Positions 17,530 through 27,275 of a stretch of 64,000 bases of DNA are shown here, piece by piece (positions within the stretch are counted from its first letter, which is position 1; every line of letters starts with the position of its first letter). The notes below the pieces were generated by a model that was given only the letters and a program-made list of their open reading frames with translations, was not told where the DNA came from and did no database searches. A program made the position numbers and the translations under genes. The stretch is from NCBI RefSeq assembly GCF_020091585.1, contig NZ_CP083582.1:2480001-2544000 (forward strand), given 5' to 3'. This DNA comes from Kovacikia minuta CCNUW1 (GTDB lineage: Bacteria; Cyanobacteriota; Cyanobacteriia; Leptolyngbyales; Leptolyngbyaceae).

Positions 17530-20500
17530 TCAGATCGGCTGATGAGGGAGTGGTAGGAATACGGTAAAAATGGTCCAACCATTCTGGCTTTCGACCTGAA
17601 TCTTGCCTTGTAGTTGCAGAACCAATCGCTGCACGAGTGCCAGCCCTAAACCTGTACCTCCTTGCTTCCAGGGATCTGCATTGGGAACTCGATAGAATTT
17701 TTCAAAAATACGGGGTAGCTCGGTCGCTGGGATTTCTGCCTGATTACTGACGCGAAGCACCACCTGAAGAGAACCACTGGCAAGGTCTTCCTGAGAAGAG
17801 TGGGCGGTAAGTGCCACTTCATTACCAGGGGGAGTATATTTGCAGGCATTGTTCAGTAGCTCTGCTAAAATCCGCTCCAGGGCTGCTTTATCCGTCTCCA
17901 GGCTGGGCAGGTTATCCGTCAGGTGAATGGTAAGAATTTGTTGCCGATCGTTCGCCCGAGATCGAAATGGTTCAATGGTTTCTAGCAGAAAAGGCTTCAA
18001 GTGAATGGCTTCGGGTGAAACCGGATAGGAAGAAGCTTCCAGACGTTGCAAGTCTAGCAAGTCGTTAATCAGTTCAATTTCGCGAATACATTCCGCTTGC
18101 AAAATCTCCAGGTAACGTTCCTGGCGCTCTGGGCTAGTGACATTTCGCAACATATGGATTGCCATTTTCATATTGGACATGGGCGTCCGCAATTCATGGG
18201 AAACGGTGCTGAGAAAGTCATCCTTGAGCTGATTGAGTTCCTCCAACGCAGCGACCTGTGCCTGAGCAGCCTGATAAAGACGAGCCTGTCGGATGGCGAT
18301 CGCACACTGGTTTGCGACCTGCTGCACTACTCGAATCTCTAGATTGTTAAATTCACTCTCGCAGGGTCTAAACAGCCACAAATCCCCCATTACGCCCTGA
18401 TCGTTAACCATAGGGCAGGACAAAACAGCAAACTTGTTTTGAATCGGGCGAACGGGTTCTGGGGCAATTTGACAGAACTGAAAGCACCACTCTTGCAGAA
18501 GTTGCTCATGAATTTCGAGCAAATGGGACATGTGAACGGTGGTTCCCTTCGCAGGGGGCAAATCAGAGCGAATATATTCATAGCAAATGACGGCAATTCG
18601 TCGTTCAGTATCATACAGAGCTGCATCACAGGCAAAAACGTTCAACCCAAGCGCTAACTCCTGTACGGCTGTTTGCAGGATCTTTTCTTCATCCAGGCTG
18701 TCTCGCACTGAGTCTGTAATTCGCTTCAGCATCGCTTCAAACTGCAATGCCTGCTGCAATTGTGCAGTTCGTTCCTGCACCTGAACTTCCAGTTTTGTAT
18801 TGAGTTGTTGTACCTGGCGATAGAGTTCTGATTGTTGAATGGCGATCGCAACCTGAGTGGCCAACTGTTCTAGCAAACTAATTTCAAGTGGCTCCCAATG
18901 GCGCGCTTTAGAGCATTGATGCACTCCCACCAACCCCCAAAGTTGGTTCCCATGAAGGATTGGAACTACCAGCAATGCCACGATTTGGGCATTATTCAGA
19001 AATTTCTGACAAGCTTGAGCATCTGGAATTTGTTGAGCATCATCAATGACCAGGTTCTTCCCCTGGCGGTAATCTTTCTGACGTTGTTTGAACCAGTCCT
19101 CTTGTAGTCTAAAACCCATTAAGGAGGTCCATTTTGCCTCTACCGATTCTGCTGTTACAAGCCCGTCGCCATTCGGTTCAATCCGGTAGATGACGACCCG
19201 TTCCGCCCGCAAAAACTGACGAACCTCTAAAGCAGTTGTATCCAGAATTTCTTCTACATCCAACGAGTTACGAATGCGGCGGGCGATCGCACTCATCAAC
19301 CGTTCCCGTTCTGCCTGCTGGCGTAGAGTTTCTTCCGCCTGCTTGCGTTCCGTAATGTCTTTTGTAAAACAGTGATGCCCAATCAGGCGATCGTGCCAGT
19401 CATAGGCAGCTACCATCACAACTTCGTGATAAATTGCAGAGCCGTCCTTGCGTAACATCCTGACTTCGGCTTCGGCTTTACCTTCCGTTAGCATTAGTTG
19501 ATAGGCAGTTTCCAGGGTGGAAATATCCTCAGGATGGAAGGTCAGATGCCAGGACATTCCCATCATTTCCTGCTGCTGATACCCAAGGGCAGACGCATAG
19601 GCTCGATTCAAGGCAATATAGCGGCTGCTGGTGTCCAATCGGGCAATTCCTTCCACCGCATTGCCCAGGGCGGTGCTCATTTCCAGCAGTTCCGCCTGAG
19701 ATTCCCGACGCTCTGTAATGTCTAGCAAAAAGATAGATAAACCCTCAAAGGAGGGAAATACTCTAACTTCAAACCAGGTGTTTAAGGAAGGATAGAATTC
19801 TTCAAACGTGATGGATTCCTGCTTTTCGATCGCCTGATAATATTGACGCTCAAAGGTGGAACCCCGCACTTCTGGAAACGCTTCCCAGAGCTGTTGACCT
19901 AAAAGTTCTTCCTGCGATCGCTGAAAAATTTGGGCAGCCCGCTGGTTCAAATAGGTAAACCGCCACTGGGTATCCAGCGACATAAATGCATCCGTGATGC
20001 TTTCCAAAATATTGACAATCTGGCGATTCGCTGACAGCAGTGCCCCTTCCGCCTGTTTACGCTCTGTAATGTCGTGGCAATTGATCACCACCCCACGGAT
20101 TGCAGAATCATCGAGAAGGCTGGTTGCAACAGCCTCGAACGAGCACCAAGAGCCATTCCGGTGACGAACCCGATATTCGGCTGAGGGTTGGCTAATCTGG
20201 GGATGCTGAATCGCCTCCTGAAGGACTTTCAGAATCAAGGCAGTGTCTTCTGGATGGACAAAGTCCGTCGCAGGTCGCCCCACCACTTCCTTAATCTTGT
20301 AGCCTAAAACCCTTTCCGTTGAAGGGCTACAGTAGCGAAAGATACCTTTCTCATCCAGGATTGCAATGATGTCGATCGCATTTTCAATTAAGGAGCGAAA
20401 TCGTTGCTCGCTTTCCTGAAGTGCCTGCTCTGCCCATTTGCGATCGGCAATCTCCTGGCGCAGACGTTTGTTAGTATTCAGTAAATCATTCGTTCGTTCT

Positions 20501-20712
20501 GCAATCAGGTTTTTAAGAGAATCTTGGTATGCTTCGGGTTCTGCTGCAATGACCGTTTGACGCACCTGCTCTCCCATCAAAGACTGGCGAAGGGCATTCA
20601 GCTCCACCTGCCGTTGCTCTGTCTCAGCCATCAACAGGATCTGTTGCATTCGCTCAAAGGCTGCTTCGCTCTGGCAGCATTCTCGCAAACCTTCGAGATA
20701 TTCAGGTCTCAT
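17530..20712 (-). CDS. Multi-sensor histidine kinase (3 PAS, 2 GAF)
   Basis: A 1060-residue soluble sensor kinase. After an N-terminal coiled coil (about 60-105) there are three PAS domains (about 105-225, 228-345, 348-470), each ending in a 'DITER' PAC motif. Two GAF domains follow (about 485-640 and 675-825). HisKA has 'VSHELRTPMSNMK' with phospho-acceptor His839, then HATPase_c with 'NNACKYTPPG' (N box) and 'GGTGLGLALVQRL' (G box) to the end. No transmembrane segment is seen, so it senses a cytosolic signal. The GAF domains lack an obvious cyanobacteriochrome chromophore cysteine motif. No response regulator is adjacent. Confidence 0.93.
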   Translation of the reverse strand: MRPEYLEGLRECCQSEAAFERMQQILLMAETEQRQVELNALRQSLMGEQVRQTVIAAEPEAYQDSLKNLIAERTNDLLNTNKRLRQEIADRKWAEQALQESEQRFRSLIENAIDIIAILDEKGIFRYCSPSTERVLGYKIKEVVGRPATDFVHPEDTALILKVLQEAIQHPQISQPSAEYRVRHRNGSWCSFEAVATSLLDDSAIRGVVINCHDITERKQAEGALLSANRQIVNILESITDAFMSLDTQWRFTYLNQRAAQIFQRSQEELLGQQLWEAFPEVRGSTFERQYYQAIEKQESITFEEFYPSLNTWFEVRVFPSFEGLSIFLLDITERRESQAELLEMSTALGNAVEGIARLDTSSRYIALNRAYASALGYQQQEMMGMSWHLTFHPEDISTLETAYQLMLTEGKAEAEVRMLRKDGSAIYHEVVMVAAYDWHDRLIGHHCFTKDITERKQAEETLRQQAERERLMSAIARRIRNSLDVEEILDTTALEVRQFLRAERVVIYRIEPNGDGLVTAESVEAKWTSLMGFRLQEDWFKQRQKDYRQGKNLVIDDAQQIPDAQACQKFLNNAQIVALLVVPILHGNQLWGLVGVHQCSKARHWEPLEISLLEQLATQVAIAIQQSELYRQVQQLNTKLEVQVQERTAQLQQALQFEAMLKRITDSVRDSLDEEKILQTAVQELALGLNVFACDAALYDTERRIAVICYEYIRSDLPPAKGTTVHMSHLLEIHEQLLQEWCFQFCQIAPEPVRPIQNKFAVLSCPMVNDQGVMGDLWLFRPCESEFNNLEIRVVQQVANQCAIAIRQARLYQAAQAQVAALEELNQLKDDFLSTVSHELRTPMSNMKMAIHMLRNVTSPERQERYLEILQAECIREIELINDLLDLQRLEASSYPVSPEAIHLKPFLLETIEPFRSRANDRQQILTIHLTDNLPSLETDKAALERILAELLNNACKYTPPGNEVALTAHSSQEDLASGSLQVVLRVSNQAEIPATELPRIFEKFYRVPNADPWKQGGTGLGLALVQRLVLQLQGKIQVESQNGWTIFTVFLPLPHQPI

Positions 20713-21207
20713 AGCTTCGGGTTAGCGTAGAACGATCGCAATACTCTACCTTTTTAACTTTTGTTTAAACCTTAGGCAAAGTTGCAGGCGACTTATAGGA
20801 AAAAAATGTGCTGTTGGGGCAGGTTTTTCCATTGGTTTGTGGGCTAAAGTCATTTCCTGTCAAATTTACCTCAACGAATGGAGTATCTTATTTCTCAAAA
20901 ATCTCCCATTGTCAAACCACACCCTAAAAAATGTAAATTTCTGGAGAACTAGTTCTGTAGAGCTGTTTTTTACCAGTTTACAGGGACACCCAACGTTGTG
21001 AACACTCCCCAGTATTACCACCTGAAATAATTGAATCGGGTGCTTGAAATTACTTAAGTTTGAACAGGAACTCTCGAAACGCCTCAATTCAATCCGTCCT
21101 GGAAACTTTCAACAGGATGATTCTCACAATCCTTTAAAAGGGGAAGAATTTCCATCCAGCCCATCCTAACGATTAGGGTTAAGGTCAGTCAAATATGGGA
21201 AAATGAC
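20713..21207. other. Spacer upstream of the histidine kinase
   Basis: About 495 bp with no supported gene; AT-rich, with no obvious repeat or strong hairpin. It presumably contains the kinase promoter. Confidence 0.5.
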
Positions 21208-21828
21208 TCAAACCGTAGATTTAAGCCACTGACGAATCGCCTGAGTCAAAACCTGGAGATTGGTTTCAGGAAGGGCGAGGGGTTTTGTCGCAAAAATATA
21301 GTAGATATCTCCCTGCTCATTCACCTCGAAATCTGCATCAAATTCCTTTGCCCAGTTGTCCATATGACGCCGGGCGATGGCCGGTTCTAACCGGGTTGCT
21401 GTAGCAAAGTCTAGAACAGACAACCGCCCCTGACTGAGGGCTAATAGTTGAAAAAACTGCTCTCGAATCGCACGCTGCTCTGCCTGGAAACTGGTGTACA
21501 AAATCCACCATCCTAACAAAGCTGGAACCAGCCCAAAAAATACCATCAGGGTCCACAGAAATGCCAGTAGCCCCCCTGCTGCTTGACTCGCAAAAATTCC
21601 TGCCAGCAACCCTACAGAAACCGTTCCGCCCCCAAACAGGAACAGACTGCCCAAAATTCTGCCAACTTTGCTCCAAATTCGGTTCATTTCCCAATCGGTC
21701 CAAATTGCTGAACTGTAGTAGGTGCGAGATGGCGAGGGCAAAACAACGGGTTTGGGACGCCGTTGTTGCCGATCCTCATCCTTCACAGCTACTCTACCCA
21801 CATACCTTAGGTTAGCTCGTTTCCCCAT
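21208..21828 (-). CDS. Two-helix membrane protein with winged-helix-like tail, unknown function
   Basis: A 206-residue protein. A basic, proline-rich N-terminus (about 1-45) is followed by two hydrophobic helices (about 56-82 and 85-112), then a cytosolic C-terminal part with 'QFFQLLALSQGRLSVLDFATATRLEPAIARRHMDNWAKEF'. That pattern (helix, 'tvldvA..t.l....a...L...') resembles a small winged-helix fold seen in cyanobacterial conserved membrane proteins. I do not recognise a named family. Monocistronic. Confidence 0.7.
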   Translation of the reverse strand: MGKRANLRYVGRVAVKDEDRQQRRPKPVVLPSPSRTYYSSAIWTDWEMNRIWSKVGRILGSLFLFGGGTVSVGLLAGIFASQAAGGLLAFLWTLMVFFGLVPALLGWWILYTSFQAEQRAIREQFFQLLALSQGRLSVLDFATATRLEPAIARRHMDNWAKEFDADFEVNEQGDIYYIFATKPLALPETNLQVLTQAIRQWLKSTV

Positions 21829-22001
21829 TTGCTAACAGGTGCGGTCATCCGATAAATCATTCCAGGGATTCTGCCCTTGGGGTAGAAAGTAGAATTTAGC
21901 GACCCAGAGATTAGCATCAAAAACCGCTAATTCTTCTAACTTCTGAAACCATTTTTCAAGTTTGAGGTTTGGCAAAAGCCCTCGGAAGCTGTTTCTAGCA
22001 T

Positions 22002-22670
22002 TCAAAATTCAATTCCAGCTTGAGCCTTGACGCCCTGGGTCTTAAAGGGATGCTTCACCAGGGTCATCTCTGTCACCAAATCAGCTCGGTCGATCAATGG
22101 CTGGGGCGCGCCTCTGCCCGTCAGGATGACATGGGAATCGGCAGGTTTCTGATCAAGTCCTAAAAGCACTTGTTCAATACTCAGATAACCTAGCTTCAAC
22201 GCGATATTGACCTCATCCAGTAAAACAAGCTTAAAGGTGGGATCACCGATAAACATTAAGGCTTTTTTCCAGGCTTCCTGCGCTTTTTGGGTATCGCGTT
22301 CCTTATCCTGGGTTTCCCAGGTAAACCCTTCCCCCATCGCATGGAACTCTAACTGATCCTGCCACAGGCTGAAAACTTTTTTCTCGGCAGGTTCCCATGC
22401 TCCCTTAATAAACTGGACGATCGCCACCCGATACCCGTGCCCCAGCGATCGTAACACCATTCCCAGGGCAGCCGTTGTCTTTCCTTTCCCATTCCCTGTA
22501 TGGACAATGATCAACCCCTTTTCTGGCGTCATCTCTGCCAGGCGTTGTTCCTGCACCTCCTTTCGGCGCTGCATCTTTTGGCGGTGTCGTGCTTCCGTCA
22601 ACCCCTGTTTACTGGTTGCACCGCTTTCCGAAGGAGATTCCATTTCTGCCTGATCTACCACTTTTTCCAA
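22002..22670 (-). CDS. cobO: Cob(I)yrinic acid a,c-diamide adenosyltransferase
   Basis: A 222-residue CobO/BtuR/CobA-type ATP:corrinoid adenosyltransferase. The modified P-loop 'HTGNGKGKTTAALG' sits at residues about 57-70, followed by 'VAIVQFIKG', 'KLVLLDEVNIALKLGY' and 'VILTGRGAPQPLIDRADLVTEM', all family hallmarks. It transfers the 5'-deoxyadenosyl group from ATP to cobalt in cobalamin synthesis. The charged N-terminal 45 residues are typical of cyanobacterial members. It is not in an operon with cbiT. Confidence 0.95.
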   Translation of the reverse strand: MEKVVDQAEMESPSESGATSKQGLTEARHRQKMQRRKEVQEQRLAEMTPEKGLIIVHTGNGKGKTTAALGMVLRSLGHGYRVAIVQFIKGAWEPAEKKVFSLWQDQLEFHAMGEGFTWETQDKERDTQKAQEAWKKALMFIGDPTFKLVLLDEVNIALKLGYLSIEQVLLGLDQKPADSHVILTGRGAPQPLIDRADLVTEMTLVKHPFKTQGVKAQAGIEF

Positions 22671-22773
22671 CTCTCTTTACAAAATAGGGGCTAGGAATTA
22701 GGGGTTAGGAACCAGGAGCCAGGGTTCTGGGGGCTACCTCAGCCCCCAACCCCTAGCCCCCAGCCCGTAGCCT

Positions 22774-23070
22774 CTATTCAAACGGAAACAGACCCAACGG
22801 TTCTTTGGCAACCTCCGATCGCGCCATGTCTCCCTGATAATTGGCATTGACAAATGCTGCGCGTTGTTGCAAGTGTTTTGGTACATAATCCAAATCCACG
22901 GGCAATCCGTGCCATAGAAAAAACTCCGCCAATTGATGCGGATGGATATAAATACCCTCATGGTGCAACCGTTGCAAAATCTCAGGGAACGTGTGCCAGG
23001 GCAATTTTTGCTTGATTGTCTCAGCGTGTTGCAGTGAGGATCTGGAACTGCTAGGGAAACTTTTTGGCAT
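22774..23070 (-). CDS. Conserved hypothetical protein
   Basis: A 98-residue protein with 'LPWHTFPEILQRLHHEGIYIHPHQLAEFFLWHGLPVDL' and 'VPKHLQQRAAFVNANYQGDMAR'. It is His- and aromatic-rich with no membrane segment. Its codon use and motif density look like a real gene and I think it is conserved in cyanobacteria, but no function is known to me. It is downstream of the long spacer at 23071-23957, divergent from the deoxyhypusine synthase-like gene. Confidence 0.6.
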   Translation of the reverse strand: MPKSFPSSSRSSLQHAETIKQKLPWHTFPEILQRLHHEGIYIHPHQLAEFFLWHGLPVDLDYVPKHLQQRAAFVNANYQGDMARSEVAKEPLGLFPFE

Positions 23071-23957
23071 CTGACAAACAGCGGAAGAGCAACATGTCCA
23101 TACACTGCTCTTATAGTAGTCTCCTAATCGTGGTAGTCACAACGATTAAGGCAAGGTTGGGATGGTGAGGCGTAAGGGATGGAGCCGGGTGGCGGAGGGC
23201 TGCGACTGCCCACGAAAGACGGGATGCTGATTACGACTTCTTTACTCCTACCCCTGAATAAATTCCATCGTTTATGGAGAAACCTTTGGGAGATTGATGT
23301 TAAATTGATAGGGTCAGCGTTTGAAGGTTATAGATAGAGCAATTGAAACTTCTTTACCTGACTGGGTACCACCTCCTCTGGTATCTGGAAATGAAGCTAA
23401 AACGGAAGCGCCAGTGCGATCCTGCCCTGTCTTGGGCAGATCGTTGTGAAGCGCCCAGTATGAGCTGACCGACCTGTAACTTAAGGTTTGCAGCCTGGAG
23501 AGATTGACCTCAATCTCATTTCTCAGGTTGGTTTTTCTAACGCCTGCAAACTGGGTCGGTCATCTTCTCTTAAAAGAGAATTTCTTAATTAAATAGGATT
23601 CAGCTTTGCTGATTCGAATGATGTACCGCTGTCATCGTTTCTTTGAGGCAAGGGGTTTCTCAGGTTTCAAATTGCGCTGAAGCAGTCAGGTTAGATGGCG
23701 ATCGCTGTTCTACCTTGGGGCAGGATAAGGCTGTCGATTTGTCTCAATTCCCCTACTAAAACTGGGAAATCTAACAAATGTAGTTGGAGTAACGGCATGG
23801 ATCGTTACCCTTTTAACCTGCCCTCAAATGCCTGATTGCACTGCGAAGCAGCGCTAAAACCAGCACCTCCACGATCGGGAGGTGCCAATGATCCTGAGGC
23901 TCTGTTTGTTCACTTCCTCAATTTATTTATGCTTTTCACTTTTTCTGGAGTGCAAAA
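23071..23957 (+). other. Long 0.9-kb intergenic region
   Basis: No convincing coding frame. It holds a GC-rich stretch with a GGGC/GCCC hairpin (about 23190-23215), the hairpin cluster at 23366-23580, and the promoter and ribosome site of the downstream gene. Confidence 0.6.
23366..23580 (+). ncRNA. Candidate structured non-coding RNA (hairpin cluster)
   Basis: Successive hairpins can be read by eye. The first pairs GGTACCA with TGGTATC (about 23369-23390). The second has CTGCCC(6)GGGCAG inside outer GCGC arms (about 23406-23455). The third is a nested long stem: TGACCGACC (23466-23474) with GGTCGGTCA (23554-23562), GTTTGCAG with CTGCAAAC, and GAGATTGA with TCAATCTC. Last is TTCTCTTAAAAGAGAA (23565-23580), which could act as a weak terminator. 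No known riboswitch consensus was recognised. It could be a free small RNA or a leader of the downstream gene, whose start is 380 bases further on. Confidence 0.45.
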
Positions 23958-25166
23958 ATGTCCAACCTTCTCAGTCGCAAAATCGCACCCTCCCCCATGC
24001 CTGCCGAAATCAGCGTGGTTGATTTAATTGATGGCTACTTCACCGCCTACAACTCTGCCCGGTTGCGAGAAATCTGTCACCTGCTGAGCCGTGAAGTGAT
24101 GCAGGAAGGTGTAACCGTTGGGCTAAGTTTATCCGGTGCCATGACTCCTGCGGGTTTTGGGGTTTCTGTACTCGCTCCCTTGATGCGTAATGGGTTTGTT
24201 GATTGGATCATCAGTACGGGAGCGAACCTTTACCATGACCTTCACTACGGTTTGGGGTTGGAACTGTATGCCAGCAATCCTTTTGTCGATGATGTCAAGC
24301 TGCGTCAGGAAGGTCGAATTCGGATTTACGACATCGTGTTTGGGTATGATGTTCTGCTTGAAACGGATGCTTTCATTCGCGAAATTCTTAAAGCAGAACC
24401 GTTTCAAAAGCGCATGAGTACGGCTGAGTTCCACTATTTGTTGGGTAAGTACGTGCATGAAGTTGAAAAGCAATTGGGTATTAAAAATTCCTCTTTGCTG
24501 GCAACTGCTTACGAATGCGGGGTTCCGATTTATACCTCCTCCCCAGGTGATAGCTCGATCGGGATGAACGTCGCCGCCATCGCCCTGGAAGGTTCCCAAC
24601 TGGTGCTAGACCCCTCGCTGGATGTGAACGAGACGGCTGCGATCGCCTATAGCGCCCGCGAAACCGGAACTCCTGGCGTGGAAGGCAAGAGTGCAGCTCT
24701 GATTATTGGCGGGGGTAGCCCCAAAAACTTCTTGCTGCAAACCCAACCTCAACTCCATGAAGTTTTGGGATTGGAAGAGCGGGGCCATGACTACTTCATT
24801 CAGGTAACCGATGCCCGCCCTGACACTGGTGGGTTATCGGGGGCCACCCCCAGTGAAGCGGTTAGTTGGGGCAAGGTTGACCCGGACGAATTACCCAGCA
24901 CCATCGTTTGCTATACCGACAGCACGATCGCCCTGCCGATTATGACTGCCTATGTGGTTAACCAGTGCGCCCCCCGTCCTCTAAAGCGGCTCTACGATCG
25001 TCGCGACACGATGATGGCAAAACTGCGGGCGGATTATGAAGCAGCTAAGGCGAATCCGGCTCACCTCCTATCAACGCCGATTCCAGTGGTTGAACCAGTG
25101 GAGCGGGAATTGGTTGCAACCTATCCCTGCGGCACACCCATCCGCAATGGGCATCGCAAGGGTTAA
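23958..25166 (+). CDS. Deoxyhypusine synthase family protein
   Basis: A 402-residue homologue of deoxyhypusine synthase. The N-terminal '[23 protein letters not shown]' and '[14 protein letters not shown]' form the NAD-binding start of the family. 'AVSWGK' keeps the catalytic lysine (306), equivalent to Lys329 of the human enzyme. Bacteria lack eIF5A, so the bacterial homologues act on polyamines instead, for example as homospermidine synthases or in alternative spermidine routes; the substrate here is unknown. The start at 23958 has GGAGTG upstream. It ends just before a palindromic repeat shared with a convergent gene. Confidence 0.9.
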   Translation: MSNLLSRKIAPSPMPAEISVVDLIDGYFTAYNSARLREICHLLSREVMQEGVTVGLSLSGAMTPAGFGVSVLAPLMRNGFVDWIISTGANLYHDLHYGLGLELYASNPFVDDVKLRQEGRIRIYDIVFGYDVLLETDAFIREILKAEPFQKRMSTAEFHYLLGKYVHEVEKQLGIKNSSLLATAYECGVPIYTSSPGDSSIGMNVAAIALEGSQLVLDPSLDVNETAAIAYSARETGTPGVEGKSAALIIGGGSPKNFLLQTQPQLHEVLGLEERGHDYFIQVTDARPDTGGLSGATPSEAVSWGKVDPDELPSTIVCYTDSTIALPIMTAYVVNQCAPRPLKRLYDRRDTMMAKLRADYEAAKANPAHLLSTPIPVVEPVERELVATYPCGTPIRNGHRKG

Positions 25167-25180
25167 ATACCCCAAAACTC

Positions 25181-25207
25181 GTAGAGACGCGATTAACGCG
25201 TCTCTAC
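25181..25207. repeat. GTAGAGACGCG palindrome between convergent genes
   Basis: Perfect 11-bp arms GTAGAGACGCG / CGCGTCTCTAC with a 5-base loop. It is a widespread cyanobacterial repeat type and could serve as a bidirectional terminator here, although no T-run follows. Confidence 0.75.
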
Positions 25208-25231
25208 TGAAATTGCATCTCTACCGTGCCC

Positions 25232-25492
25232 TCAGGCGTGTTGATTGACCTGCTCTTGTAACCAGGGATCAACGGGCTGTCCATCCTTACGGCGCAGTTC
25301 GATCTCGATTACTATGACCTCGCCTGATCCCGGAGGAGCAGGTTTTCGATGAAACAAAACCTCGTAGGCATTGGGATCTTCCTGCCGCTCCTTCAGCCAT
25401 TCTTGCACTTTCGTTGTGGCAAAGAGCGATTGTCCCTGCTCAAACATGCGAGTAATCTGCATTTGTAAGGTATAGGGATTAAACCGGGGCAT
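25232..25492 (-). CDS. Conserved hypothetical protein
   Basis: An 86-residue soluble protein starting MPRFNPYTLQMQITRMFEQG and carrying 'EWLKERQEDPNAYEVLFHRKPAPPGSGEVIVIEIELRRKDG'. No signal peptide or membrane helix. It looks like a genuine conserved small cyanobacterial protein, but I cannot name a family. It lies downstream of the rhomboid gene on the same strand. Confidence 0.6.
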   Translation of the reverse strand: MPRFNPYTLQMQITRMFEQGQSLFATTKVQEWLKERQEDPNAYEVLFHRKPAPPGSGEVIVIEIELRRKDGQPVDPWLQEQVNQHA

Positions 25493-25631
25493 GATAGAAA
25501 TCTCCTGCTCAGCAGGGTTAATTCTAACCTGGTTGAGGGAAGTGAGGAGTAAGAGAGTTTTGAGTTAAGTCTGTTCTCTAGCTCCTAGTCTCTACCACCT
25601 GATGACATCTGGCACCTGACACCTATTCCCT

Positions 25632-26327
25632 TTAGTCCTCCGAAAATAACCCCATCGGCGGACCCAAAATTGCCCCAAATACGAAACCACCAGCGTGCGC
25701 CCAATAGGCAATGCCACCCCCTTGCATACCAATATTCATAGGGGCATTGAGGCTTAGCACACCGTAAAGGGCTTGTTGTAGAAACCAGATACCTAGAAAG
25801 AAAACAGCTGGAATCCGCAGTGGGAAAAGGATGATCCCCAGCGGAATTAACGTCAGAATTTGCGCTTTGGGATAGCGGAGGATATAGGCCCCCATGACAC
25901 CCGCGATCGCCCCACTGGCACCCAAGGAAGGAATGGTGGAGTAGGCTGAGAAAAACCATTGGGTTAAGGCTGCCAATGCCCCACAAGCGAGGTAAAAAAT
26001 GAGGTATCTGAAGTGCCCTAACCGATCTTCCACGTTGTTTCCAAAAATGTAGAGGAAGAGCATATTTCCAGCGATATGCAAAAACCCTCCATGCAGAAAT
26101 TGCGAGGAAAACAACGTTACCCATTCTGGAATCGGTTGGGGTGGCAGCTGACCGGAAAAACTGGCAGTGAGTTGGGCAGGGACAACTGCCCAGGTTTGCA
26201 AAAATTGCTCCAACTCACCAGACGGCAAACTCAGTTGATAGATGAATACCAGGATGTTGGCGATGATCAGCCCGTAATTGATGTATGCAGTTCTACGGGT
26301 AGGGTTGTTGTCACTAATAGGAACCAC
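25632..26327 (-). CDS. Rhomboid family intramembrane serine protease
   Basis: A GTG start at 26327 (MVPISDNNPTRRT) gives 231 residues and begins 5 bases after the petJ stop. A longer reading from 26375 would overlap petJ and add a non-conserved leader. The catalytic dyad is visible: Ser in 'LGASGAIAGVMGAY' (about residue 138) and His in 'YWAHAGGFVFG' (about 211). The oxyanion motif is 'HIAGNMLFLYIFGN'. At least six hydrophobic segments are present. Rhomboids cleave membrane-protein helices; the substrate is unknown. It is probably co-transcribed with petJ. Confidence 0.92.
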   Translation of the reverse strand: MVPISDNNPTRRTAYINYGLIIANILVFIYQLSLPSGELEQFLQTWAVVPAQLTASFSGQLPPQPIPEWVTLFSSQFLHGGFLHIAGNMLFLYIFGNNVEDRLGHFRYLIFYLACGALAALTQWFFSAYSTIPSLGASGAIAGVMGAYILRYPKAQILTLIPLGIILFPLRIPAVFFLGIWFLQQALYGVLSLNAPMNIGMQGGGIAYWAHAGGFVFGAILGPPMGLFSED

Positions 26328-26331
26328 GAAA

Positions 26332-26679
26332 TCACCAACCTTTTTGCGACTGCTCCAAAACATAGGATGCCACATCCTCGATTTGGGCTTTTGTTAAGCG
26401 CGCTGCAAAAGCAGGCATGGCGCTTTTGCCGTTGGTGACCTGGGCTTTAATTTTCTCCAGAGAATTCATCTCATACTTCTCTAGAGCTTCCTTCTTAAGG
26501 GTCTTATTCGCAATAATTACATTGTTGCCGCCTACATGGCAGGCTGAACAATTGGCATTAAAGATTTTTGCGCCATTGGCAAGATTGGCGGCATTAGTGG
26601 GGCGGGCGGAAAAAACGGTGACGATCGCGATCGTCAGCAAACAAACAAGCAAGCGTAGTGCTTTCAAAAGCGTGTTCAA
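26332..26679 (-). CDS. petJ: Cytochrome c6
   Basis: A 115-residue exported c-type cytochrome. The signal peptide ends near residue 31 ([10 protein letters not shown]), the haem motif is CSACH (Cys44, Cys47, His48), and the axial methionine is in 'GKSAMPAF' (Met88). '[16 protein letters not shown]' is the classic cytochrome c6 C-terminus. It carries electrons from cytochrome b6f to photosystem I or the terminal oxidase in the thylakoid lumen, replacing plastocyanin when copper is scarce. It sits 125 bp downstream of petE, its functional alternative, on the same strand. Confidence 0.97.
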   Translation of the reverse strand: MNTLLKALRLLVCLLTIAIVTVFSARPTNAANLANGAKIFNANCSACHVGGNNVIIANKTLKKEALEKYEMNSLEKIKAQVTNGKSAMPAFAARLTKAQIEDVASYVLEQSQKGW

Positions 26680-26804
26680 AACGGGTCTCCTCTGTCTAAC
26701 TTAAGCAACGAAGTACGAAAACACTCAGGCAAGAAAACTCCTTTAACTCTCCAAAAGCGTTTTGCAGAAAGAGGAGAACCCAAGAACGATTCAGCTAACC
26801 GATG

Positions 26805-27224
26805 TTAACCGCCAACAATCAACTTACCAACCATCCCAGCACTACGGTGAGGCGCACAAAAATAGGTGTACTCCCCAGCCGCCAGATCCTTGGGAAGAGT
26901 GACCTCAATACCTGCACCGGGCGTCATTTCAAGTTGAGGATGGGAAAGGGATTTTGCCAGAGCTTTGTCTTGTCCTGGAATGGCCTTGTCATCAAACATG
27001 ACATTGTGGGGAGGAACTTTGTTGACCACCCACTTCACAGTATCACCAGGCTTAACATCCAACTTGGCAGGATCAAACACCAACATCCCATTATCACCGC
27101 CCATTTTGACAGTGTAACTTGCCGCATGAGCAGGAGCAGCAGACAGGAAAAAGCTGCTAACTACCAATAGAGCAGCAACCAATGTCAGGCAGAGGCTTCT
27201 CGTAACAGAGGTGAACAGTTTCAT
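26805..27224 (-). CDS. petE: Plastocyanin
   Basis: A 139-residue exported cupredoxin. The signal peptide ends AHA at residue 34, and the mature protein starts ASYTVKMGGDNGML. The copper ligands are His73 ('PPHNVMF'), Cys123, His126 and Met131 ('YFCAPHRSAGM'). It moves electrons from cytochrome b6f to photosystem I in the lumen. In cyanobacteria petE and petJ are usually controlled reciprocally by copper (PetR/PetP in Synechocystis); no regulator gene is in this window. It lies between psbV2 and petJ. Confidence 0.98.
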   Translation of the reverse strand: MKLFTSVTRSLCLTLVAALLVVSSFFLSAAPAHAASYTVKMGGDNGMLVFDPAKLDVKPGDTVKWVVNKVPPHNVMFDDKAIPGQDKALAKSLSHPQLEMTPGAGIEVTLPKDLAAGEYTYFCAPHRSAGMVGKLIVGG

Positions 27225-27275
27225 GATTTTGTTAAGGGTTTACGCTTACATACACCTCCAGATTTTAGAACAAAT

